Assembly (NCBI RefSeq): GCF_018687715.1 | Contig: NC_056758.1 | Coordinates: forward strand, 10,853,501-10,917,500 | Direction: 5' to 3' | Length of the DNA: 64,000 nt | Source: Carya illinoinensis | Taxonomy: Eukaryota > Streptophyta > Magnoliopsida > Fagales > Juglandaceae | In this document: positions 46,904 to 56,730 of the stretch, one piece after another | Layout of the letters: each line of letters begins with the position of its first letter | How positions within the stretch are numbered: the first letter of the stretch is position 1 | Made by a program: the position numbers and the translations under genes | The notes under the pieces: model-generated | Database searches by the model: none | What the model was told of the DNA's origin: nothing | The model's input: only the letters and a program-made list of their open reading frames with translations

Positions 46904-47803
46904 ATGAGAGATTTCCCATCTTGTTTCGGTGAAAATGGGGTTCAAGTTGCTGATTCTTCCTCCTCAAGCACCAGCAGGGCTGCCCAGAATTTAGTTACTT
47001 GTGTCTATCAATGCCGTTTACGTGGCCGGTCTTGCTTGATTACTGTCACGTGGAGTAAGAACCTGATGGGTCAAGGCCTTGGAATTGGGATCGACGATTC
47101 ATCTAATCAGTGTCTCTGTAAGGTTGATATTAAACCCTGGTTGTTCTCCAAGAGGAGAGGGTCGAAGAGTTTAGAAGCATATTCTTGTAAAATCGATATA
47201 TATTGGGATCTTTCTGCGGCTAAATTCGGTCCCGGGCCTGAGCCTTTGGAGGGATTTTATGTTGCAGTTGTTGTTGATCGGAAAATGGTTCTGATTATGG
47301 GGGATTTGAGAAAAGAAGCTTTCAAGAAAACTAATGCCAACCCTGTAAATTCTAATGCTGTTTGCATTGCCAAGAGAGAGCATATTTTTGGCAAGAAAGT
47401 GTTTAGTACCAAGGCTCAATTTTGTGACAATGGTCAAATTCATGACCTTGTGATAGAATGTGACACCATCAGCGCTGAGGATCCATGCCTGGTGATCCGC
47501 ATAGATAGCAAGCCTGTAATGCAGGTGAAGCGGCTTCAATGGAAGTTCCGGGGGAATCTTCCCATCTTGATTGATGGGCTTGCGGTAGAAGTTTGCTGGG
47601 ATGTTCATAATTGGCTCTTCGGTGCATCACTTGGAAGTGCTGTTTTTATGTTCAGAACATGCCTATCAGCTGAGAAGTTGTGGGCTAGCCAACCACTTTC
47701 CAATCCAAATCCATTTCCGTGGTCATTCTCGCAAGGATTTTCAGACTCCAAAACACAATGTCATGGCTTCTCACTGATTTTGTATGCTTGGAAGAATGAA
47801 TAG
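46904..47803 (+). CDS. DUF868 family protein
   Basis: This single-exon gene of 299 codons belongs to the plant DUF868 family. The N-terminus MRDFPSCFGENGVQVADSSS is the conserved start of the family, so I prefer the ATG at 46904 over the in-frame ATG seven codons upstream (46883). Conserved blocks follow: LVTCVYQCRLRGRSCLITVTW (21 residues, key CxYQCxLRG) near residue 30, 'VDIKPWLFSKRRGSKSLE' near 75, 'VVVDRKMVLIMGD' near 125, and the C-terminal 'GFSLILYAWKNE'. Length and end match the family's usual size of about 300 residues. The molecular function is unknown. No signal peptide or membrane segment is evident, and the fold is predicted to be mostly beta. No stops or frameshifts: this is the best-preserved protein gene in the window. 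Two or more T-rich leader introns are possible. Confidence 0.93.
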   Translation: MRDFPSCFGENGVQVADSSSSSTSRAAQNLVTCVYQCRLRGRSCLITVTWSKNLMGQGLGIGIDDSSNQCLCKVDIKPWLFSKRRGSKSLEAYSCKIDIYWDLSAAKFGPGPEPLEGFYVAVVVDRKMVLIMGDLRKEAFKKTNANPVNSNAVCIAKREHIFGKKVFSTKAQFCDNGQIHDLVIECDTISAEDPCLVIRIDSKPVMQVKRLQWKFRGNLPILIDGLAVEVCWDVHNWLFGASLGSAVFMFRTCLSAEKLWASQPLSNPNPFPWSFSQGFSDSKTQCHGFSLILYAWKNE

Positions 47804-48424
47804 AGAGATTTGATAAATTATTCATGGAGTGCTAACAAAAGCTTAAAGCGAGCGTTGATTTTTATCAACTCTGTGATCATATTACACTGAATTTTATTAA
47901 ATGATCCGTTTTCTTCTTATCCTTTTTCCTTAACTTTAGCCATTATTAATAGCTCATAGACAACTGTGTTATCGTATATCCTTCTTACAATGTTAAATTC
48001 ATTGGCTTTTGTGAATTCCATATCTCAATATAATGATCATGTAAGGCTCCTTTCCATTACACTTCAAGTATGTTTGGGTGGCAAGCAGGACTATTATGGT
48101 GTATCTTTCTAATTTGTGGCATTGGGGGCTCCTCTCATCAGCAATGTCTGAGCCTGCTCTGCCTTAACTGTGAGTGCAACCTTCGTTTCAAATCAGAACC
48201 AATATAAAGACCTAGACCAGTTCCAACATTTTCCCTTTCATGCCAAATAACTATTACTTGGGTTTGGATGTTGCAGGAGCTTACATGTTTGGTGCCATAT
48301 AACCGGTGCCCAATCCAAAATTTTGCCTTCCATTGCCTTGGTTTAACTTTGGGATCTTTCTATATGTGAATTTCAACATTTTTATTCCAAAAAATCCATT
48401 GATGCTGGTATGATGTCTCCTAAA

Positions 48425-48471
<47 letters not shown>

Positions 48472-50329
48472 TTTAGTCATTTCTTGAAATTGAAAAAAAA
48501 AAAAAAAAAAAGATATCATAGCTAATGAACTGATTTGCACCTTGTGTGATCCCAAATTGTCTTGGCCTATTGATACGTGAATGCAACCTTGACATAAGAT
48601 TCAGACTTCTAATGGTTTTCTATGTACAAATTAGGCACGACATCAGGTCCCAAATTTGAAGTTCATTCGACACCATGTAACACCACTGACAGGTAGAAGT
48701 CACATCAACCATTTTTTATGGTTGCTGTGGCAGGTGTTGATATGCCTACCACATCACCAGTGTTGTGCGATTGTTACGCCAATATTATGATCACAATGGA
48801 AGAATCATCCAAATTCTATCTCCCAATTTATGGTTGGGATTAAGCGATCCCTTTATTGAAGGGGATTCTTCCGCTACTTTTCTTAGCACTAGAGCCTGGC
48901 ACAAGGTAGTAAGAAACTTTCACATTTGATGAGATATATATATATACTTATTTACTTTAGGTTGTGACTTGTTTACTGATCCACCATTCAGCTTATTGTG
49001 AGGATAATTATTAATCAGAATGCAGATCTATGATTTAGATTTTAAACCTCTAGCTTGTACCATTATCCTCCTTAGATATCTTACTTCTAGGATGGACTTT
49101 GGGCATTTGTCTCATTAGTTGTGCTGCATCATGTTTTTGTTTTGGTGTATTGCCCGCAGTTTTGGACTTCTTGTAGTTCCCATTTTTTCTTCAATTGGTT
49201 TGTCAGAGAGAAATAGCAAGTCAGAAGTATGCATCTATTTTAAAAAAAAATTGTCTACACAGTTTTTATTCCTTTTATACTCAAAAAGAATTTAGAGTAG
49301 TCAGGAGATTTGATCATCAATGTTCCTTGTTTTCCACATCTTACAGGGCTTTTTTCTTGGACACTTGAGTAAAATAGGCTTTTTTCTTGGAAGAATCTTT
49401 GGAAAGTGACAATCCTATATCTAAGCATTGTGAGTTTTTATAATTGAGGAATAAAGGAAGTATTCACTTGATTGGTTTGCTTATGGGTCTTCTTATATTT
49501 GCATAGAGGTTAAGATGGTCCATCAAATTTAAGTAGTTTACTGTTTACGAAATGTGATCTTTAGTTCTAATACAATTGGAAGTCTGTTTGCCAGCAGGAA
49601 GCCATCTCAGACTCAGGTAATGACACTGCTAGTCTTGTTATCGGCATTTCATGGCAGAATAATGTCATTTTCTAGTTACTAGCATCTCCCAGTAGAATAA
49701 TGCCCTAAAGAGCCAGACAGTGCTCATTACTACCCTGTTTCTCTTTTCTTTGTGGATACAAATCATTGATATATGGTTGGTATTGTAATCTCAATTCTGT
49801 ATTTTTGCTTCTTAATAGGTCAGAATATGCGGAGGATACCGACCTCCTTCGCATCTATGTATGCTCACAATGAGAAGTTAATGTATAAATTAGGGTTGTA
49901 CTCGAGTCGAGTCGATCCGAACTGAGTATTGAAAGTTTAAGCTCGATACATTAATTGTTTTGATTCCGAGCTGCATTCAAGTTTATGATCAAACTAGATT
50001 ATATTTCAAACTAGTACGAACTTGTTCTCATACTACTTGAAACCACCTCACAATCGAGTCATGACCTTGCTAGTTTTGTCTCAACATTTCTTGCTATATT
50101 ATCTCCATAAAAAGCCTGACAGTGCTTGTTGCTACCTTGTTTCTCTTTCTTTGTGGGTGCAAATCTTTGGTATGTGCGATTGGTTCGTTTAATTGATTCT
50201 AAGTTCATTAACGAGAAGGTTTGTATTTTATTTTTCAATAAGCTTGAGCTTGTTCACGAACCGTTTGAAACATCTCGGATCAATTAAGGTAATGATCTTG
50301 CTGTTCTTGTATTAATGTTATTTTTGTAT
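47804..50329. other. Downstream intergenic region with a diverged duplication
   Basis: The 3' flank of the DUF868 gene, with no further gene recognised. A (TTA)n run lies at 48434-48471 and an A run at about 48494-48511. Two diverged copies of a segment of roughly 170 bp lie at about 49610-49800 and 50050-50215 (shared 'cagtgct', then 'ctaccctgtttctctttt'). Between and after them is hAT-like sequence starting TAGGGTTGTACTCGAGTCGA at 49893. Confidence 0.5.
48434..48471. repeat. (TTA)n microsatellite
   Basis: About twelve uninterrupted trinucleotide units preceded by a T run. Confidence 0.95.
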
Positions 50330-50501
50330 GAGAAATAATAGTTACAGTCGTGAGTGTGCAAATACTGTGTAATTATTTTGAAAAAAGTGAATAAATTCGA
50401 AACACATATAAAAAAAATTAATTTTTAATAATAGACTCTACTTTTTTTTTAAAGCTACTACATGACGGTTACACACTCCATGATTGTATGTAGTATTACT
50501 C
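50330..50501. mobile_element. Mutator-type MITE (family B copy 3)
   Basis: The left end GAGAAATAATAGTTACAGTC and the right end (GAGTAATACTACATACAATC on the minus strand) are long inverted repeats. The interior ('ttgaaaaaagtgaataaat', 'aaaaaaattaatttttaat') matches the other copies. Flanks do not show a clean 9-bp duplication. Confidence 0.7.
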
Positions 50502-50935
50502 TTATGTTAACGTGACATATATATATCAACATTAAGGGAAAAATTTTTTTTTAATATTTTTAAATACCTAAAATATTTTTAAGTATACAGTTAAATAAAA
50601 TTTTGAGATAATAAATCAATACAATTTCTTCTTTACCATTCAAGGGTACAAACCATAAGGAAAAAGTATGTGTTAGCTGGTCATGTTCACAACTTCTGAC
50701 CTTGGTAATATTACTTTAAATCACAAAAAGCTGATTGAAATGAAGATTGTCTCAATGCCAAAGATTACATATTGGCAGTAGCTTGTGGCTTTTTGCATGG
50801 AGTACAAAATAAATAGCGTTCTCCATTTACTTCACTACTGTCTCCTTTTATGAGCCTCTAACCACATTTTGTGAGAGCCAGTGTACGTGACGACCATAAA
50901 TATTGTGCATGAAATCTTCGTGCGTGCCTCTAATA

Positions 50936-50976
<41 letters not shown>

Positions 50977-52364
50977 TCAAAATAGGAGTTACTTTTCAAC
51001 AACTTCAACGTACGTGTCGCCTGTAGCTTTGATTTTGTGTTTGGGAGCCTATGGAAAGGATTATTAAGTTTCTCTGTTTGCTAGCTAGGAAAAGTTAAAA
51101 GGAAAAATTGGCGTATCTTCTTTGGAAGTATTGAAGAAGGAATGGGAATGAATCTGATTATGACAATATTTTACTGTTGTACCATTTTATAAAAAGCTGA
51201 GGGCTTTTGTTTTCTAAGGGTAAAAAGTCTCAAAAAGAGATCACTTGAATGTGTTTACCATTCCCTTGGGTTCCGCACAAAAGTGAGAGCACAAAATATG
51301 GGATCTTTAAAGGAAATGACAGAGAAAAAAGAAATTGCTATCCTATCCTATCCTTTTCTTTTTTTTTTTTTTTTTTCTTTTCTTTTCTTTTTCTTTTTCT
51401 TTTTCTAGGGAAAATGCTATCCTTTACAGTTTACAGTCCTCCTCTGAGGACATCCACGCAAAGGTATGCTTGCAAGATCAAGAAAAGGCTAGCTGGAAGC
51501 ATTAACCCTCGAAACTTTTGCTGTACATGTACTATCTACGACCTAAAAAGAATGCTTACAAGTTTTTGACGAGACGCAGACAGAAAAATACTTTATTACA
51601 ACCGTCTTAAAAACCAGCTCAACCGATAATGGGTCTCGATTATTTTTTTAATTTAATAATTAAAAAGTATTTTTTAATGATATTGTAAATTTTTTAAAAA
51701 TATTTAAAGGGTTTAAAAAAAATATGAAAAAAAAAAGAAATACACATCTTGGTGAGGTAAGAATCATCGGTAGACGAAGTACTACACATTACTTATTTAG
51801 GTTGATCAAGGGTTTCTAAGTTCATAGTAATATGTTAAATGAGTCATAGAAAAATGTTCGAAAAATCAATATAGACCACAATGAATATAAGACCTACTTT
51901 ATATATCTATCTTTCTCTTATTTGAGAGGGTTAATTGTAAAATCATTATAAGAATTTTTGCGTTTCTATAAATTGAGATCATAATTTCTAACTTTCGCAA
52001 CATTAATACATGATAATAATAAAAAAATGCAAAGTTAGGTACCTCCATCAATCTCCCATTAGAACACTAATGAGAGGGCTAATACGTGACATAATAATGC
52101 CACGTTAGTCATCGATTGGTTAACATGTGGCATAAGCTAATCAAGACTAGTGTCACAACATATGCATGCCGTGGTACAATATGTCAACCAATTGAAGATT
52201 GACACATGGCATTAGCATGTCACATGACAATCCTCATATTGGTTAGAATATACAAGTATTTTTATTCTAGATATCAATAATGTATAAGTTAAAAAAAAAA
52301 AAATTATCTTAGTTTGCAAAAAATTAAAAACTAAAATACTATTTTACAATTAAAGGTTTTGTTT
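50502..52364. other. Intergenic, no gene recognised
   Basis: AT-rich sequence with a (CT)n run at 50939-50972 and a T-rich low-complexity block at 51357-51406. The 106-codon frame at 51249-51569 crosses that block and has no domain. Confidence 0.45.
50939..50972. repeat. (CT)n microsatellite
   Basis: About 17 uninterrupted CT units. Confidence 0.95.
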
Positions 52365-52530
52365 GGTTACGTAGTTTATATGAGATGTGATGAAATGTCT
52401 TGTTAAAAGTTATACAGAATATTATTATGATATTATTTTTTTTTATATTATAAAAAGTTAGATTATTTATTATATTTTATGTAGTAATTTTAAAAAAATT
52501 TAATAATTAAATGATGTTTTTTATCATACT
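52365..52530. mobile_element. Repeat family C copy 3
   Basis: Begins 'ggttttgtttggttacgtag', then 'tatgagatgtgatgaaatg', and shares the interior 'aaaaagttagattatttatt' with the copies at 29322 and 41056. Confidence 0.5.
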
Positions 52531-53037
52531 AAGTTGAAGCAACGTGCAAAACACGTTTGTCTAGTTGTGTGAGATAAAGTTTTAAAAAAAATAATTTTTA
52601 ACAAAAAAAATATAATTAATGCATAATTTAATGCATAAAAAAAGTAAATTTTAAGAAATATCCAAATAATAAGTTAGTGAAATTTAATAATTATATATTT
52701 TGATAGATTAGAAAACAAAAAAATTTGTTTTATTAGACTTAAGAGATAAATTAAATTTGGAGACAATTTGACGAACGATACGAAATGTTTTTAACTCAAA
52801 AAAATAAAAAGACACTAAAACGTGCTAGAAAGTTGGCAAGGACACTGTTAAAGAAGTTTTTTCTTACCATCCATGGACCACCTTCCATCCAAAGAAAAAA
52901 TAAGATAAAAGAAAAAATAGTAAAAGAAATAGGCCAAAAGATCCCAGAAATAGTGAACGTAGGAACAAGCCATGACATCGCAGTGAAAAACAAAAAAAAA
53001 GCTCTGACCTTGCTCGCTTTCTGTCTCTCTACCTCTC
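52531..53037 (+). other. Flank of the chromovirus insertion; former upstream region of the VAMP72-like locus
   Basis: A-rich sequence ending in CT-rich DNA (tgtctctctacctctc) at the insertion point. Before the retrotransposon arrived it was contiguous with the CT-rich leader at 62050-62126. No gene is recognised; the 85-codon frame at 52785-53042 is Lys-rich with no domain. Confidence 0.45.
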
Positions 53038-55142
53038 TGTGATGACCTGCTTTTATGTGTATTTTCACTGAAAGGTTGTTTTTAATTTAATTAATATATT
53101 GATTTATTTATTTTAAATTATTGCATTTTAAATTGGTTTTTATTTATTTGATATTGTGTTTTATTTATTTAGTCGTTTTACGGTTTTTAATCTCATTTTC
53201 GGCGGATCTGTTTTATTTTCCGGAGTGAGGATTGAACCTCATTTCTTCCCTCCATCTTTTCTTTTCTCTTTTTCTTTTTTCTCTTTTTTCTCTTTTCTTT
53301 CTTTTTTCTTTTTTTTCTTTTTCTTTTTTTTCTTCCTTTTTCCCTCCCCTCCCGCGCGATCCCCCCCCGTTCGTCTCTCTCTCTCCTCTCTTTCACGCCG
53401 AACACACCTTGCGCCCAGACCCACCGCCGTCAGCCACCGTGCGGCACACCACCCCCACCATTTTCTTCCCCTCCCTCCGGTGAACCACCCCACAAATTTT
53501 CACTGCCAACGGAGCCATCGTTTAGCCGGAAAAAGCCCATCAAGCTACACGGTTTTTGCTCTGATCTGCCGCCGTCGCTCCACCTCCGGCCACCACCTCT
53601 TCAGCACTTCATCACCGACTCCTTGCCGTCCTAACTCACCCATTTCGGACCTCTAACAATCACCAGAACAGCTCCCACGAGTTAGTTTCCGTTTTGAGCA
53701 TTTCAGCCCTTTCTCCGCCGTTTTCGCCATCACCCACAGCCAAACTCCACTTCCACTAGCTTCATAAACATCCTTAGACCCTTCCCTATCAATCTCGAGC
53801 TTTGGTTTGTCCCCGTTCAAAAGTGGGTATTTTACAACCCACTGTCACAGTGAAATTTCACTGTTACGTTGCTTTCCTTCCGCCGTTTGCAATGCCGCGA
53901 GCTTTCTAAAAATATCATATAGCGCTGTAAGTATTTTTCAAACCCTACTTTTAGATTTAAATATATTTTGCTCATTCAATATATATTTGTTGTTGGTTGG
54001 TTGATTCCGGACTGAGTCCGAGGAGTTCGGAGGTCGAATGGATTGAGGACGGAGTGCTTGGTTTTGATTGTTTGTGATTACTTGATTATTTGAGCCATGA
54101 GGTGTGAGTTGCATATTGTGTTTATGTGCTTTTTGTTTTAATCGAGAAAATCTCGTTTTATTGGCGTAAATGGTTTTTGGGTGCGTGTGTCTCACGAGCC
54201 CAAGCCAGGATGGGTTATTATCTCGGTGGAGCTCCTCTGGTCACTGGGGAGTGAATAATACTGAGTGACATCCCCTGGGTTGTCGTAGGGCGACGACCAG
54301 ATCGCACAATACGGTAACGCTGTCATGTCGACTCCGTGGTCCCTAGAGTGGCGGGGACTTGAGGATGACCTGGCCAGGTACGCGCGGGGCGCGAGTCTGG
54401 GCATCACTTGTTTAGGTGTCACACGCGTAGTCGTTACCTGCGGTGTGGCATAGAGCCAGAGTGTGCAGATGATCCCTATGGGAGATCATGGTGTATGCAT
54501 AATTTGATTGTTATTATGGTTTTCAGATGGGGACCATTTTTTGGAAAAATGGTGAGATTTGGTTTCGAGACTTCTGATCCATTTTCTGGGAAAATGGTGG
54601 TTTGGGCCATTATCTGGGATAATGGCGAGGCTTGGTTTTATGGTTATGTTTTTGTGGACCAAATGGGTTTTTTGGCGTGCGTGGAAAATTTATGATTTTA
54701 CAGGGCATGTGCTTTGGTTTTTCTTTCATGCATATTGTTTGAGTTTTATATGTTTTTATCTATTGGTATTTGGAGTTTACTTACCTGCGGCACTATTTTT
54801 GGTTCCGTAGATTTTGGTGCAGAGTTCGAGGAAAAGGAGGAGGCTAAGCCCGAGGATGCTGCTCAGCCAGAGTTCTGAGTGAAGTTTATGTTTCCTTTTT
54901 GGCTTTAATATAGTATTTGTGTTTTGTAATATTTTATTCTATATGTTTTGAACAGTTTTGTATTAAAAAAAAGAAAAAATTATGGTACTTAGTTATTGAC
55001 TTTGCTTTTCGCTGCGTATTTCTCGTGCACATTCGTCGATTTTACACACACTTGGCACGTCGATAGGGTGGTGACCCGTGATGTCATCATCCGGACGTCT
55101 CGATTTCCTCGTGTCCGTGCGTGGGGATTTGGAGGCATCACA
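53038..55142 (+). repeat. Chromovirus 5' LTR (2,105 bp)
   Basis: Bounded by the TGTGATG...CATCACA inverted termini. It contains a long CT-rich and Ser/Pro-rich block (53255-53520), two small hairpins (54240-54269 and 54282-54297) and an acidic reading frame ending in TGA near 54878. The frames predicted across the CT-rich block are low complexity and not genes. The first 215 bases differ from the 3' LTR at about ten positions, all transitions. Confidence 0.93.
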
Positions 55143-55144
55143 GG

Positions 55145-55156
55145 TGATATCAGAGC
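55145..55156 (+). other. Primer-binding site (initiator-Met type)
   Basis: TGATATCAGAGC starts two bases after the 5' LTR. It differs by one base from the TGGTATCAGAGC motif complementary to plant initiator tRNA-Met. Confidence 0.75.
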
Positions 55157-55418
55157 GGTTTGGCTCTAGGTAAAATTACACGTCCCATAGGTAGTACCAG
55201 AATGTTTTTAAGGTTGTGTTTTAAAAATTATGTTAAGTAAAGTTGTTATTTGATTTGTTTGATTTGTTTTATTTGTTTGAACTTGGTTGCTTGTTTTTAT
55301 TTATTTAGTAATGTTTTTGCAAGCTGGTTTCTTTGTTTCTTGTTATGTGGTGTTGTTTTTTTTTGGTTTTGTTTTTGTTTTCTTAAAGGGGGTCAAAGGT
55401 TGTGGTGGCAGGAAAAAA

Positions 55419-56630
55419 ATGGTGAGACCAAGGAAATCTACTCAGGAGCCACGGGACAATACATCAAGAGATGACTCCATAGCCCAAGCAATACGGCAGA
55501 TGACGGAGTTTATGCAGCAGAATTTTAGGCCACAGCAGACAGGGCCTTGACCACAACAAAGAGGACCTTGGCCACAACAAGGGGGTCCCTGGCCGCCACA
55601 AGGAGGGTCTTGTCCACAACAAGGAGGGCTTTGGCCACAACCAGGAGGTCCTTGGCCACATCAGGGAGGGCCTTGGCTATACCCAGGAGAATCTAGTAGC
55701 ATGGTGCAAGCAGGATGCACCTATGAGCGCTTTTTGGCGCATAGAACTCCACACTTCACTGGAGAAGAGGATCCACTTCAAGCTGGAAAGTGGATCAAGG
55801 ACTTGAAAAGAACTTTTGAGGTGTGTGGTTGCACAGAGGCGCAACAGGTACTCTATGCCAGCTATCTGTTGCAAGGCACCGCTTCTGATTGGTGGGATAC
55901 CAAGAGGGTGATGCTGGAATCAGAATTGGGATCTTTCGCCGCTGTAACCTGGCAGCGCTTCAAGAAAGAGTTTAATGATCGCTTCTTTCCCGCATCTGTA
56001 AGGAAGCAAAAGGCAAGAGAGTTCTCAAATTTGGTCCAAGGGGGTACGACAGTGGAACAGTACGCCCGAAGATTTATATAACTTGGGCGATTTGCTCCCC
56101 ACCTCATCGCCACAGAGGAGATGCGAGCTGAGTGTTTCCAGGAGGGACTACGCCTGGATATAAGCCGTATGGTGATCAGTCACCAGATATCCACTTTTCA
56201 GGACTTAGTGTATATGGTCACCCTTATAGAGCGAGAGAATAATCTAAGTATGGGCTCCCCTCCAGGGCATAAGAGATGGAGTTTTTCTGGTGAAGGAAGC
56301 AGCTCGGGTTCGCCTCAGAAATTTTTTCAGCGGACCGAAACTCGACCGCAAGCATCCTCAGGTGTTTGCATGGGAGGACGTGTGCCAGTTTGCGGAATTT
56401 GTAATAGAGCCCATGTGGTGAGTGCCCTTCTGGTGGGGCTCGATGTTATAATTGTGGCCAGCAGGGTCACTTTGCCCATGAGTGTCCAAGACCAGTTCAA
56501 GGAAGGCCTGGAGGTAGACACGGTGGAAGAACAAATCCAAGGCAAGCAGTGCAAGCCCGAGTTTATGTTGTCACACCCGGAGATGTGGATGATGAGGCAC
56601 CAGCGACCCATGATGCTGGAGTAATTACAG
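55419..56630 (+). pseudogene. Chromovirus gag pseudogene
   Basis: Starts at ATG 55419. Order: a short basic N-terminus, seven tandem G-P-W-P-Q-Q-G-like heptads (55542-55688), the retrotransposon gag core (55701-56081: RTPHFTGEEDPLQAGKWIKD, then LLQGTASDWWDT), and two zinc-knuckle-like motifs (CGICNRAH near 56391 and CYNCGQQGHFAHEC near 56444-56485, the latter one frame off). TGA at 55548 and TAA at 56079 interrupt it. A 1-base deletion near 56415 shifts the frame before the second knuckle. In the shifted frame the gag stays open up to 56630, where a GT-AG intron candidate begins. Confidence 0.88.
55542..55688 (+). repeat. Seven 21-bp tandem repeats encoding G-P-W-P-Q-Q-G heptads
   Basis: Seven in-frame 21-bp units follow each other without gaps. 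The consensus is Gly-Pro-Trp-Pro-Gln-Gln-Gly, with Trp replaced by Cys or a stop in two units. The periodicity is exact, so the peptide phase is preserved. Confidence 0.93.
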
Positions 56631-56730
56631 GTATGGATTAATTTAATTTAATTTTATGTTGGATTTAATTTTTGGTGTATTTGGTTTCTCCTTTGTTTTT
56701 GGATTTTATGGGTTAATGTGTTTGGTTCAG
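56631..56730 (+). other. GT-AG intron candidate between gag and protease
   Basis: The donor ACAG|GTATGG at 56631 and the acceptor TTTGGTTCAG ending at 56730 enclose 100 bp of T-rich sequence, the composition typical of plant introns. The gag frame enters as frame 2 (phase 1, one base G) and exits in the pol frame. If the intron is retained, gag ends at a TAA at 56639, two codons after the codon that spans the donor. The joined frame leads directly to the DSGAS protease motif at about 56769. Confidence 0.65.

Noticed and set aside
47171..47608. 145-codon minus-strand frame
   Set aside because: It is antisense to the DUF868 gene and has no domain.
52785..53068. Overlapping Lys-rich (+) and Phe-rich (-) frames at the chromovirus flank
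   Set aside because: Composition follows an A-rich strand, the frames run into the LTR, and no domain is seen.
53156..53656. Long Ser/Phe/Pro-rich reading frames on both strands at 53156-53656 and 60351-60846
   Set aside because: They are low-complexity translations of the CT-rich block in the two LTRs and are not conserved as protein.
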